From assembly GCF_016827595.1 (NCBI RefSeq), contig NZ_JAECMS010000002.1:1-64000 (forward strand): a DNA stretch of 64,000 nt, in the 5' to 3' direction. This document shows positions 44,797 to 54,477 of the stretch, one piece after another (position 1 is the first letter of the stretch; every line of letters starts with the position of its first letter). Under the pieces are notes generated by a model. The model saw only the letters and a list, made by a program, of their open reading frames with translations, was not told the DNA's origin and made no database searches. The position numbers were made by a program, and so were the translations under genes. The DNA comes from Luteirhabdus pelagi. GTDB lineage: Bacteria; Bacteroidota; Bacteroidia; Flavobacteriales; Flavobacteriaceae.

Positions 44797-46569
44797 TTAC
44801 TTGTTTTTAAGTTGTTCTGCCTGACCTGCCCAATCATCTCGTTTGGCGCGTCCAGGGAATTCATCGATAAGGGTATCCAATAAATCGTATTCCTTATCGG
44901 TCATTCTACTTACCTGATCAAAAGTATAGATACCCAATTGGTGAAGCTTCTGCTCCATCACCGGTCCTACACCACTAATTTTCTTCAAGTCGTCCTGCTC
45001 TTGTGTTTCAGGATCGAACGTTCCAATATTTGAAAGCAATGTGTTCAGCTTTTCCAGCTCAACTTCATTATCAACAATACCTTCAGGATGTGCCGTTTCT
45101 GGCGTTTCCATGGTGTCGTCATCAAAATTGGTCGAGTTTTGAGACGGCTCACGCACTAAAGGTGTGTAATGTTTTACATCATCTCCGTGCTCGGCACGTA
45201 ATTTCTTGTACTTACTTCCTGATGATTTCAGAATAGACTTCACCTCTGCCTGAGCGATTACCGGGAATGTTCTTGCATATAATAGGAATAACACAAAGAA
45301 GAATCCGATGGTCCCAATAAAGATTCCAATATCTACAAAGGATGGCGAGAACATCGTCCATGAAGATGGAAGGTAATCACGGTGAAGCGAGGTAACGATA
45401 ATTACAAAACGCTCGAACCACATACCAATGTTCACCACGATAGAGATAAAGAACGAAAACATAATGCTCGTACGCAATTTCTTGAACCACATGAACTGTG
45501 GCGAGAATACGTTACAGGTCATCATCGACCAGTACGCCCACCAGTACGGCCCTGTTGCACGGTTAAGGAAAGCATATTGTTCGTATTCCACTCCAGAATA
45601 CCATGCGATGAACAACTCGGTGATATACGCAACCCCAACGATGGAACCGGTAATCATGATAACGATGTTCATCAATTCGATATGCTGAATAGTGATATAA
45701 TCTTCTAGGTTAGACACCTTCCGCATAATAATCAGAAGGGTGTTTACCATGGCAAATCCAGAGAAAATCGCACCTGCAACGAAATAGGGTGGGAAGATGG
45801 TGGTGTGCCATCCCGGAATTACCGAAGTAGCAAAGTCAAACGATACAATGGTGTGTACCGAAAGTACCAGCGGTGTTGCCAAACCAGCTAAAACCAAAGA
45901 CACTTCCTCGAAACGTTGCCAGTCTTTGGCACGTCCACTCCATCCGAACGATAGAATGCTATAAATTCTTTTTGTAAATGGCGTAATTGCGCGGTCACGA
46001 ATCATTGCGAAATCCGGAAGCAATCCTGTCCACCAGAATACCAATGAAACCGAAAGGTATGTTGAAATCGCGAATACGTCCCAAAGCAGCGGTGAGTTAA
46101 AGTTTACCCAAAGCGAACCGAATTGGTTCGGAATTGGCAATACCCAGTACGCTAGCCATGGACGACCCATGTGAATAATCGGGAACAATCCCGCCTGAAT
46201 TACCGAGAAAATCGTCATCGCCTCCGCCGAACGGTTAATTGCCATTCTCCATTTCTGACGGAAAAGGAGCAATACGGCAGAGATCAGGGTACCCGCGTGA
46301 CCGATACCTACCCACCAAACGAAATTGGTGATATCCCAGGCCCAGTTTACGGTTCGGTTAAGACCCCAAACTCCAATACCGGTAGATACTGTATAGATGA
46401 TACAACCCAATCCCCATAGAAAAGCGACTAGGGAGATGGTAAACACTATCCACCACGATTTATTGGCTTTCCCTTCTACGGGCGCAGCCACATCCACGGT
46501 TACATCGTGGTATGATTTATCGCCTGTAACTAAGGGCTTTCTAATAGGTGCTTCGTAATGCGACGCCAT
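44797..46569 (-). CDS. actC: Alternative complex III subunit ActC (NrfD-like) with C-terminal helix-hairpin-helix domain
   Basis: A 590-residue NrfD/PsrC-family quinol-oxidising membrane subunit with about ten transmembrane helices in residues ~35-450; it provides the quinol site and a proton path in ACIII. After the membrane part come a polar linker and, at residues ~527-590, a helix-hairpin-helix-like module: LKKISGVGPVMEQKLHQLGI, then FPGRAKRDDWAGQAEQL. This module is known from extensions of respiratory chain proteins such as NuoE and from DNA-binding proteins, and lengthens ActC past the usual size (about 460-480). Operon position between actB and actD is canonical. Confidence 0.93.
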   Translation of the reverse strand: MASHYEAPIRKPLVTGDKSYHDVTVDVAAPVEGKANKSWWIVFTISLVAFLWGLGCIIYTVSTGIGVWGLNRTVNWAWDITNFVWWVGIGHAGTLISAVLLLFRQKWRMAINRSAEAMTIFSVIQAGLFPIIHMGRPWLAYWVLPIPNQFGSLWVNFNSPLLWDVFAISTYLSVSLVFWWTGLLPDFAMIRDRAITPFTKRIYSILSFGWSGRAKDWQRFEEVSLVLAGLATPLVLSVHTIVSFDFATSVIPGWHTTIFPPYFVAGAIFSGFAMVNTLLIIMRKVSNLEDYITIQHIELMNIVIMITGSIVGVAYITELFIAWYSGVEYEQYAFLNRATGPYWWAYWSMMTCNVFSPQFMWFKKLRTSIMFSFFISIVVNIGMWFERFVIIVTSLHRDYLPSSWTMFSPSFVDIGIFIGTIGFFFVLFLLYARTFPVIAQAEVKSILKSSGSKYKKLRAEHGDDVKHYTPLVREPSQNSTNFDDDTMETPETAHPEGIVDNEVELEKLNTLLSNIGTFDPETQEQDDLKKISGVGPVMEQKLHQLGIYTFDQVSRMTDKEYDLLDTLIDEFPGRAKRDDWAGQAEQLKNK

Positions 46570-46596
46570 ATCTTATTTTGCTATTTCTTAGTTAGT

Positions 46597-49500
46597 TTAT
46601 GCTTCGTTAGTGTTACGTACCTTCGTTTGGTACATGACATTTGGCTTTGTGCCAACGGACTCCAAAAGGTGATACATTCTATCATCCTTTGTAAGCTCGA
46701 ATACTTCACTATCGTGGTCATTTATATCACCAAATACGATAGCACCCGTATTACATGCTGCGGAACAAGCGGTCTGGAATTCTTCATCCTTCACCGGTCT
46801 TCCTTTTAATTTGGCGTCCAGAATAGAACGTTGTGTCTTTTGGATACACATCGAGCATTTTTCCATAACACCTCGAGAGCGAACCACAACATCAGGATTT
46901 AAGACCATACGACCTAAATCGTTATTCATGTTGTAATCGAATTCATCGTTTTCGGCATATAAGAACCAGTTAAAACGACGTACTTTATAAGGACAGTTGT
47001 TCGCACAGTAACGTGTTCCTACACAACGGTTATATGCCATGTGGTTTTGCCCCTGACGACCGTGTGAAGTTGCCGCAACCGGACAAACCGTTTCACATGG
47101 TGCGTGGTTACAATGCTGACACATAACTGGCTGGAAGGCCACTTGCGGATTTGCCGCTGGCGATTCCATTTCACCATATTCTGATAGCGAACTGCCAAGT
47201 CCTGAAATATTTTCTTTCTTTTCGGTATCGGCCTGGAAGCTTTCTTCACTAGAGTAATAGCGGTCGATACGCAACCAGTGCATATCGCGGCTCTTACGCA
47301 TTTCATCCTTACCAACAACAGGAACGTTGTTTTCGGCGTGACATGCAATTACACATGCCCCACAACCCGTACAAGCATTTAAGTCGATAGAAAGGTTGAA
47401 GTGGTGCCCAACCGACCGATCAAAGCTTTCCCACAGATCCGCATCTGGATCCGTTACAGGAATTTCTTGATGATCTTTCGAAACCACTGGAATTGGATTC
47501 CATTCGTGTGTTTTCTTAGTATTGAATATCTCTAAGGTCGTCTCGTTGATGATATCACGACCCATCATCGTATTGTGAAGCTGGATACAAGCAAACTCAT
47601 GCGTACCAGCCGCTTTTTCAATACGAACATTATTTTGAATGTCAGAGAAGTTTTGATACAGCGGGTATGCATTCACCCCTGTTTGCATTTCTTCCTGAAC
47701 CGCCTCTTTCTTACCATATCCAAGCGCTAGGCCGATAGACCCTTTCGCTTGTCCTGGCTGAATGATTACCGGCACATTCTGAACGGTTGCGTCACCAACA
47801 GTAATGTTGATATAGTTTCCATTCATAGCTCCATTAGCCACATATTCGTTTTCAAGACCCAACGATTCAGCATCTGCTTGCGAAATCAATGCGTAGTTGT
47901 CCCAAGTTGCTCTTGTAATAGGGTCTGGCATTTCCTGAAGCCAAGGGTTGTTGGCCATCTGACCGTCACCCATCGATGTTTTGGTATACAATATCAACTG
48001 CATGCCACCATCTTGTGAAAGTAAGGCACCGTTTGAAGTATTGCTTTCCATGGTATCTTCAGAAGCGGTAGCATCTTCCATTGAAACTTCAGCAGAAGAT
48101 TCGAAGAAACCGTCATGCAAGGCTTGGTTCCAAGAACTTCCGCCAAGGATTGAAGTATTCCAAGATTCCTTGATATACTCGTAGTAATTTTTTGTGTTTC
48201 CGGTCCACTTCAACAAGCAGTCCTGAAACTGACGTGTATTGAACAACGGACGGATAGTAGGCTGCGTTAAGCTGAAGCTGCCTTTTTTCATTTGAATATC
48301 ACCCCAACTTTCAAGATAATGAGGCGTAGCAGCGATCATCTGTGCTCTTGAAGCCGTAGCGTCCTCTTTCATAGAGAAGGCCAACGTGAAGTCCAAGTTC
48401 TTGTAAGCATCTGCAAATTCTTTACCTGCAGGGAAGGAATATACAGGATCTACACCAACAGTAATAAGTCCTTTGATGCTTCCGTTTACGACACCTTGCA
48501 TGACGCGACGCACTTCGGCGCTATTTCCCTTGCGCGTCATTCGCGGCTTGGCAGTATCCATTACAGTACTTCCAACACCATCATTATAATTTAGCGCAGC
48601 TGTTTGAGCACCTACATCAGGTAAACCTGTAATAACAACTCCTTTGCTTCCCGCTTTTTGAAGTTGTGCTTTTGCGTTTTGAACCGCAGTTGCAATATTT
48701 TCTGGCAATCCTGAAGCACTTCCGCCTGTTAATGCACGAAGTACTTGCATTTGCTGAGCCGGCGTTACTGGCACTCGGGTATCGGCATTAGCACCGGAAA
48801 GCGACATATTCGATTCGAATTGGATATGCTTGGACATTTTTCCGTTCTTAGGAATACGTCCTTTTGCATACCCGCTTTCGTATCCACCACCTTGCCAATC
48901 GCCAAGGAAGTCGGCACCTACAGAAACGATTACCTCTGCTTTAGAGAAATCATAATCGGCCAGGGCACGGGTTCCATATTTATTTTGGAAAGCATCCAAG
49001 GCTTCAGAAGAAGAAACCGTATCGTATACTACGTGACGAACGTTTGGATACTTCGCTTGAAATTCTTGTATCAATTTTGAAGTAGAAGGACTTGCGAATG
49101 TTTGTGTTAACAATACGATATCCTGCCCACTTAACTCATTCATTTTTTGTGCTACGCCCGCGTCGAATTCTTCCCAGCTTACCTCAGCACCGTCCATTTT
49201 GGGAGCGGTTAAGCGATTCTTATCATACAGTGATAAAACCGAAGCCTGAACTCTTGCGTTAACACAGCTTCCATTTTCCGAAAGGGTATTTCGCTCAATC
49301 TTAATCGGACGTCCCTCGCGGGTTTTAACCAATACATTGGCAAAATCGAATCCATCGGCAATGGCCGAAGCGTAAAAGTTCGCGATTCCCGGAACGATCT
49401 CATCCGGTTGAACCACGTAAGGAATCGATTTAACCACAGGACCTTCACAGGCAGCCAATGAAGCTGCAGCAGTAGTGAAGCCCACGTACTTTAAGAAATC

Positions 49501-49659
49501 ACGACGTGTGGTTGATGAAGAGGACAGCTTCTCCTTGTCGCCCAAAAACGCATCGGTTGGAATTTCTTCCACGAATTCGTTTTGTTTAAGGGTTTCGACA
49601 ATCGGACTGTCGGTTTTTAATTCCTCAACACTTTTCCAGTATTTCTTGTTTGATGCCAT
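46597..49659 (-). CDS. actB: Alternative complex III subunit ActB (molybdopterin-like/ferredoxin-like iron-sulfur protein)
   Basis: A 1,020-residue protein annotated in related genomes as TAT-variant-translocated molybdopterin oxidoreductase. The twin-arginine signal TTRRDFLKYVGFTTAAASLAA lies 50 residues in, an unusual place that is standard for this family. The N-terminal ~700 residues resemble molybdopterin oxidoreductases but no cofactor is bound in ACIII. The C-terminal part holds four [4Fe-4S] sites: CTGCGACVIAC, CQHCNHAPCETVC, CVGTRYCANNC and CSMC with CSAAC. It conducts electrons from the quinol site to the hemes. Confidence 0.94.
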   Translation of the reverse strand: MASNKKYWKSVEELKTDSPIVETLKQNEFVEEIPTDAFLGDKEKLSSSSTTRRDFLKYVGFTTAAASLAACEGPVVKSIPYVVQPDEIVPGIANFYASAIADGFDFANVLVKTREGRPIKIERNTLSENGSCVNARVQASVLSLYDKNRLTAPKMDGAEVSWEEFDAGVAQKMNELSGQDIVLLTQTFASPSTSKLIQEFQAKYPNVRHVVYDTVSSSEALDAFQNKYGTRALADYDFSKAEVIVSVGADFLGDWQGGGYESGYAKGRIPKNGKMSKHIQFESNMSLSGANADTRVPVTPAQQMQVLRALTGGSASGLPENIATAVQNAKAQLQKAGSKGVVITGLPDVGAQTAALNYNDGVGSTVMDTAKPRMTRKGNSAEVRRVMQGVVNGSIKGLITVGVDPVYSFPAGKEFADAYKNLDFTLAFSMKEDATASRAQMIAATPHYLESWGDIQMKKGSFSLTQPTIRPLFNTRQFQDCLLKWTGNTKNYYEYIKESWNTSILGGSSWNQALHDGFFESSAEVSMEDATASEDTMESNTSNGALLSQDGGMQLILYTKTSMGDGQMANNPWLQEMPDPITRATWDNYALISQADAESLGLENEYVANGAMNGNYINITVGDATVQNVPVIIQPGQAKGSIGLALGYGKKEAVQEEMQTGVNAYPLYQNFSDIQNNVRIEKAAGTHEFACIQLHNTMMGRDIINETTLEIFNTKKTHEWNPIPVVSKDHQEIPVTDPDADLWESFDRSVGHHFNLSIDLNACTGCGACVIACHAENNVPVVGKDEMRKSRDMHWLRIDRYYSSEESFQADTEKKENISGLGSSLSEYGEMESPAANPQVAFQPVMCQHCNHAPCETVCPVAATSHGRQGQNHMAYNRCVGTRYCANNCPYKVRRFNWFLYAENDEFDYNMNNDLGRMVLNPDVVVRSRGVMEKCSMCIQKTQRSILDAKLKGRPVKDEEFQTACSAACNTGAIVFGDINDHDSEVFELTKDDRMYHLLESVGTKPNVMYQTKVRNTNEA

Positions 49660-49689
49660 ATTGCTATCTAGAAAATGATGTTCAAATTA

Positions 49690-51042
49690 TTAGTAGTGAC
49701 ATTTGCCACATTCCAAACCGCCCATTTCGGCGATTGTAACTTTTTCCACGCCATACTTCTTCGCCAATTCCTCGTGGATTTTTTCATAGTACTCATTGCC
49801 TTCCATGGCAACGTTCGTTTCACGGTGACAGTTAATACACCATCCCATGGTTAGCGGCGAATGCTGCTCCATGATTTCCATTTCCTCTACAGGACCGTGA
49901 CACTTTTGGCAAGCCACTCCAGCTACGGTTACGTGTTGTGAGTGGTTGAAGTATGCGAAGTCGGGTAGGTTGTGAATACGAATCCATTTCACTGGCTTCT
50001 CTTCACCCGTATATGATTGGGTGCTTTCGTCCCATCCTACCGCTGCATATAGTTTTTTGATTTCAGCGTTATAATCTACGCCATATTCGTTTAGGCCCGT
50101 TTGCTGTGTTTCTTCAGCAACCTCGGCAATGTTTTTATGACAGTTCATACATACATTCAAGGAAGGAATTCCAGAATGCTTACTCTTACGAGCGGAACTG
50201 TGACAGTAATTACAGTCTATTTGGTTTTCACCAGCATGAATTCTGTGCGAATAGTGAATTGGCTGAACTGGCGCATAGCCCTGATCAACTCCAACCTGCA
50301 TAAAGAAGCCGTACATGAAATAGCCGGCAGCCAAAAGCAAGAAGATTGAAGACACCAATACCAAGAATTGGTTCTGCACGAATGCTTTCCAGATCGGCAA
50401 ACCTTTTTGCTTCTCTTCGTATACTACGCCATTTGCTTCTGCAATGCGACGAAGCGTTTTGGTAACCAAGAACAGCATCACCACAAGTAATACAAATACC
50501 AAGGCTAAAGCAGCCAAGATGATTTCGTTGGTAGCACCGTCTCCAGCACCAGTTGCTGTTGTAGCTACATCAGGTGGTGGCGCAACCTTTTTTTCCTGAC
50601 TCGTATACGCTAAAATATTATCGATATCGGTATTGCTAAGCTGTGGGAAAGCCGTCATGACCGATTGGTTGTATTCTTCAAAAAGGGCAACCGCCTGCTG
50701 ATCGCCAGAAGCAATAAGCTCCTGACTGTTTTTGATCCATGCATACAACCATTCACGGTCATATTTATCTGCAACGCCACGAAGGGCTGGACCTGTGGCA
50801 CGCTTATCTAATTTATGACAAGCAGCACAGTTTGCTTTAAACAATCGCTCTCCCGCTTCGACATCTCCCACGCCCTCGGCAGCCGGTGTTTCGGCATCGG
50901 CCTCCGCAGTAGCTTCTTCAGGAGCAGCCCCATCAGCGGCTTGTTCTTCCTGCGCATACGTGAAAGTGGAGAAAAATAGCAGAAATGCTATCGACAAAAG
51001 AGACAAAATGGAGGGTAACTTTCGGTATTGTACCTTTTTCAT
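49690..51042 (-). CDS. actA: Alternative complex III subunit ActA, six-heme cytochrome c
   Basis: A 450-residue multiheme cytochrome with a signal peptide (ending TFTYAQ). Six C-x2-C-H motifs are visible: CAACH in an N-terminal cytochrome c domain (~60-125), and after a transmembrane helix, CNYCH, CMNCH, CQKCH, CINCH and CGKCH in a pentaheme domain. It thus combines the pentaheme ActA with an extra monoheme domain. Start ATG 51042 (MKKVQYRKLP) is chosen; ATG 51054 is four codons earlier. First gene of the operon, 60-70 bases after a good promoter. Confidence 0.94.
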   Translation of the reverse strand: MKKVQYRKLPSILSLLSIAFLLFFSTFTYAQEEQAADGAAPEEATAEADAETPAAEGVGDVEAGERLFKANCAACHKLDKRATGPALRGVADKYDREWLYAWIKNSQELIASGDQQAVALFEEYNQSVMTAFPQLSNTDIDNILAYTSQEKKVAPPPDVATTATGAGDGATNEIILAALALVFVLLVVMLFLVTKTLRRIAEANGVVYEEKQKGLPIWKAFVQNQFLVLVSSIFLLLAAGYFMYGFFMQVGVDQGYAPVQPIHYSHRIHAGENQIDCNYCHSSARKSKHSGIPSLNVCMNCHKNIAEVAEETQQTGLNEYGVDYNAEIKKLYAAVGWDESTQSYTGEEKPVKWIRIHNLPDFAYFNHSQHVTVAGVACQKCHGPVEEMEIMEQHSPLTMGWCINCHRETNVAMEGNEYYEKIHEELAKKYGVEKVTIAEMGGLECGKCHY

Positions 51043-51120
51043 AATGGTGTTCAATTATCCATACGTTTGGCAAACAGGTTGTTGCTTTTTACATCCTTTT
51101 AAATGCCATAAATAACGACG

Positions 51121-51149
51121 CAAAAGTACAGTATAAAGTCCATTTTCAA
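51121..51149 (-). promoter_or_regulatory. Promoter TTG-N18-TACTTTTG of the ACIII/oxidase operon
   Basis: Minus strand: TACTTTTG (51121-51128) and TTG (51147-51149) with an 18-base spacer. It would drive actABCDEF-ctaC-ctaD, about 11.9 kb, from near 51114. Confidence 0.65.
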
Positions 51150-51226
51150 AATTCTAACAAAGTGTTAACTCTTAATTTATATTAGTTCTAAATAATAAAA
51201 ATTGATTTGCAGGAGTTAATTACTTT

Positions 51227-51234
51227 TACCTTTG
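51227..51234 (+). promoter_or_regulatory. Probable promoter -7 element (TACCTTTG) of the SPOR gene
   Basis: TACCTTTG ends one base before the first ATG (51236). A transcript starting about six bases later would use the ATG at 51251 instead, or be leaderless. Confidence 0.45.
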
Positions 51235-51235
51235 T

Positions 51236-51649
51236 ATGAAACAAAAAAGCATGAAAACATTCCCCTTACTTCCAACACTATTTTTCGGTGGTACGCTATT
51301 GGCCATAGGCACAGTTAGTTCATTCGGCCAACAAGCAACAGTTACGGTTAATCAGGATGAAAAGATACCGATGCTGTTGGAGTTGAAAAAGGAGATGGAA
51401 AAAGACAACGAACTATCTACCGGATACACCATACAATTATACTATGGCGATTTAGGGAAGGCGAATGAAATCCTTCGAAAATATAGAGGTCGTTATGGCG
51501 ATTGGCCCGCTTCCATTGAATACGAAACACCAAATTATAAAGTCTGGGTAGGTAATTTTAACGAGCGGATTGATGCCGATCGCGCCTTGATGGAAGTACA
51601 GGAGACCTTTCCAGCAGCTTTCATTTTAAAGCCACAAAACAGAGGTTAA
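51236..51649 (+). CDS. SPOR domain-containing periplasmic protein
   Basis: A 137-residue exported protein. An N-terminal hydrophobic segment (MKTFPLLPTLFFGGTLLAIG) leads to a short linker and one SPOR domain (residues ~60-137: GYTIQLYYGDLGKANEILRKY, then YKVWVGNFNERIDADRALMEV). SPOR domains bind denuded septal peptidoglycan. The ATG at 51251 may be the true start, since a promoter element touches 51236. Single gene, closed by a strong terminator at 51671-51697. Biological role inferred from the domain only. Confidence 0.88.
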   Translation: MKQKSMKTFPLLPTLFFGGTLLAIGTVSSFGQQATVTVNQDEKIPMLLELKKEMEKDNELSTGYTIQLYYGDLGKANEILRKYRGRYGDWPASIEYETPNYKVWVGNFNERIDADRALMEVQETFPAAFILKPQNRG

Positions 51650-51670
51650 AACCTTTAATTCAACTCATAA

Positions 51671-51697
51671 AAAAAGCCCGGAATTTCCGGGCTTTTT
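51671..51697. terminator. Bidirectional terminator between the SPOR gene and infB
   Basis: Stem AAAAAGCCCGGAA / TTCCGGGCTTTTT with T-runs on both strands, shared by the two converging genes. Confidence 0.85.
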
Positions 51698-51716
51698 CAT
51701 TCTATGTAAACTGTGA

Positions 51717-54422
51717 TTACAGCTTTTTCTTAACGGCCACCTCTTGGAAGGCTTCCACAACGTCCCCTTCTTTGATGTCGTTATAGTTCTTGATTTGCAT
51801 ACCGCAATCGTATCCTTTCGATACTTCCTTCACATCGTCTTTAAAACGTTTTAAGGAAGCTAGCTCTCCAGTGTATACAACCACACCTTCACGGATAAGG
51901 CGTACACTGCTGCTTCGATAGATTTTTCCACTGGTTACCATACACCCTGCGATGGTTCCGATTTTGGAAATCTTGAAGGTCTCTCGAATTTCTGCGGTAC
52001 CAGTAATCTCCTCTTTCATCTCTGGCGACAACATACCTTCCATAGCATCTTTCAGGTCGTTAATCGCATCGTAGATAATAGAGTATGTTCTGATATCGAT
52101 TTCTTCCTTATCGGCAATTTGTCGGGCGTTCCCCATTGGGCGAACATTAAACCCGATAATAATCGCATCGGAAGCCGAAGCAAGCAGCACGTCACTTTCA
52201 GTAATGGCACCTACTCCTTTGTGAATGATATTCACTTGAATTTCTTCTGTTGAAAGCTTTTGGAAAGAATCCGTCAATGCTTCAACCGAACCATCCACAT
52301 CACCTTTCAGAATAATATTCAATTCCTGGAAGTCGCCTAAGGCAATTCGTCGGCCGATTTCATCTAGCGTAATATGACGCTGCGTTCGAACCGATTGTTC
52401 ACGCTGCAACTGTGTACGTTTGTTAGCGATATCTTTCGCTTCACGTTCATCTTCAAAGACGTTAAATTTATCACCCGCCTGTGGCGCACCGTCCAGTCCT
52501 AAAATAGAAACCGGTGTTGAAGGTCCAGCAGCTTTTACGTTATTTCCACGCTCATCCTGCATTGCCTTAATTTTACCGCTGTGTTGACCGGCAAGTACAT
52601 AATCACCAATATTTAGCGTACCGTTTTGTACCAGTACGGTTGAGACATACCCACGACCTTTGTCGAGGTACGCTTCTACCACTGTACCGTTAGCAACTTT
52701 ATTTGGATTGGCTTTCAGCTCTAATATTTCAGCTTCGAGCAATACTTTCTCAAGTAATTCTTTAACACCATCACCTGTTTTAGCTGAAATATCGTGTGAT
52801 TGGATTTTTCCACCCCAATCTTCAACCAATAAATTCATGCTAGCAAGGCCTTCCTTAATTTTATCGGGATTCGCCGTTGGCTTATCAATTTTGTTAATCG
52901 CAAATACAATTGGGACACCAGCCGCTTGTGCGTGACTGATTGCCTCTTTTGTTTGCGGCATAATATCGTCATCGGCAGCGATTACAATAATCGCAAGGTC
53001 GGTTACCTGTGTACCTCTAGCACGCATTGCAGTAAAGGCCTCGTGACCAGGCGTATCCAAGAATGCAATTTTTTGTCCGTCCTCTAACTGTACTCCATAG
53101 GCACCTATATGCTGTGTAATACCACCCGACTCACCAGCGATTACGTTTTCCTCACGTATATAATCCAATAGGGATGTTTTACCGTGATCTACGTGACCCA
53201 TTACGGTAACGATTGGTGCACGTCCTTTTAAATCTTCTGGAGCATCTTCCTCAACTTGGAAGGACTCTTCAATATCGGCAGTAACGAATTCTACATCGTA
53301 GCCGAATTCTTCAGCCACAATCGAAAGCGTTTCCGCATCCAGTCGTTGGTTCATGGTCACCATCATTCCGAGCGACATACAAGCAGAAATCACTTTTGTA
53401 ACGGGCACATCCATCATGGTTGCCACTTCGCTAACGGTAACAAATTCGGTTACCTTCAACAGTTTGCTGTCTGCCTCTTGCTGTGCTTGTTCTTCTTCAG
53501 ATTTTTGACGGTGGGTATCTCGTTTCTCGCGACGATACTTCGCTCCTTTTCCTTTGGAAGATTTCCCTTGAAGTTTTTCAAGGGTCTCCCGAACCTGCTT
53601 TTGGATTTCTTCTTCAGTAGGCTCTTCTTTAGGAGCGTGCGAGCGACCTTTACGGCCTTTATTTGATCTATAATCTTTTTTGGACGTCTTTTTACTGATA
53701 CGGCGACGTTTTCCTCTTTTTCCTTTATTATCGTCGTCCTTATCCTTTTTCTTCTTTTCAGGTTTTTTGAACTTGGAAAGGTCAATTTTTTCACCTGTAA
53801 AGTTCGGACCATCCAACTTTTTATAATTGGTGGTTACGGTATCATCTTTCTTAGGCTCTTCAGAGGCTTTTTCTTTTTCCTTTTCCTTTTCCTCTTCCTT
53901 CGCCTTCGGAGCTTCTTTTTTCGGCGCTTCTTTCTTCTCCTCTTTCTTCGGCTCTTCCTCTTTCTTTTCTTCCTTCGGAGTTTCTACCTTCTTGGCCTCT
54001 TCCTTCGGCTTTTCGTCTTTAGGCTTCTCCTCTTTCGGAGCTTCTTTCTCTTCTTTCGCCTCTTTCTTCTTATCGCCGTCAAGATCGATCTTGCCAACCT
54101 GTTTTGGTCCGTCGAGCTTAGCAGATGCCTTTACGACCTCTTCCTCTTTTTTCTTCTTCTCCTCGATTTCGCGCTGACGGGCTTGAAGCAATTCCTCCTT
54201 TTCCTTACGTTTTTCTTCTCCAACTTCTTTGGACTCCTTCTTTTTGCTCTTGTCCGTTTGAAATTCCTCAAAAAGCACTTCGTATTGCTCGCCTGTAATT
54301 TTAGTAGTAGGGCGTGCCTCTATTTCATGCCCGTTTTCCTTTAGGAAATCCACAGCACGATCTAGCGAAATATTGAATTCGCGAAGTACTTTATTGAGCC
54401 TCATTGTTTTTGCTTCAGCCAT
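51717..54422 (-). CDS. infB: Translation initiation factor IF-2
   Basis: A 901-residue GTPase that places initiator tRNA on the 30S subunit. N-terminal IF2_N helices ([20 protein letters not shown]), then a ~250-residue Lys/Glu/Pro-rich low-complexity linker (~60-310), a second IF2_N-like segment ([19 protein letters not shown]), the G domain ([27 protein letters not shown]) and C-terminal OB/IF-2 domains ending in [14 protein letters not shown]. The linker is long and charged as in other Bacteroidota. Last gene of rimP-nusA-infB, 55 bases after nusA. Confidence 0.97.
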   Translation of the reverse strand: MAEAKTMRLNKVLREFNISLDRAVDFLKENGHEIEARPTTKITGEQYEVLFEEFQTDKSKKKESKEVGEEKRKEKEELLQARQREIEEKKKKEEEVVKASAKLDGPKQVGKIDLDGDKKKEAKEEKEAPKEEKPKDEKPKEEAKKVETPKEEKKEEEPKKEEKKEAPKKEAPKAKEEEKEKEKEKASEEPKKDDTVTTNYKKLDGPNFTGEKIDLSKFKKPEKKKKDKDDDNKGKRGKRRRISKKTSKKDYRSNKGRKGRSHAPKEEPTEEEIQKQVRETLEKLQGKSSKGKGAKYRREKRDTHRQKSEEEQAQQEADSKLLKVTEFVTVSEVATMMDVPVTKVISACMSLGMMVTMNQRLDAETLSIVAEEFGYDVEFVTADIEESFQVEEDAPEDLKGRAPIVTVMGHVDHGKTSLLDYIREENVIAGESGGITQHIGAYGVQLEDGQKIAFLDTPGHEAFTAMRARGTQVTDLAIIVIAADDDIMPQTKEAISHAQAAGVPIVFAINKIDKPTANPDKIKEGLASMNLLVEDWGGKIQSHDISAKTGDGVKELLEKVLLEAEILELKANPNKVANGTVVEAYLDKGRGYVSTVLVQNGTLNIGDYVLAGQHSGKIKAMQDERGNNVKAAGPSTPVSILGLDGAPQAGDKFNVFEDEREAKDIANKRTQLQREQSVRTQRHITLDEIGRRIALGDFQELNIILKGDVDGSVEALTDSFQKLSTEEIQVNIIHKGVGAITESDVLLASASDAIIIGFNVRPMGNARQIADKEEIDIRTYSIIYDAINDLKDAMEGMLSPEMKEEITGTAEIRETFKISKIGTIAGCMVTSGKIYRSSSVRLIREGVVVYTGELASLKRFKDDVKEVSKGYDCGMQIKNYNDIKEGDVVEAFQEVAVKKKL

Positions 54423-54477
54423 ATAAATGCTTCCTGTTTGCTAATAATTATTGTGTAAAAGTAGTATAAAGTTTGTA

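Noticed and set aside
53500-54250. Low-complexity purine/pyrimidine-biased stretch
   Set aside because: It encodes the Lys/Glu-rich linker of IF-2 and is normal for the family.
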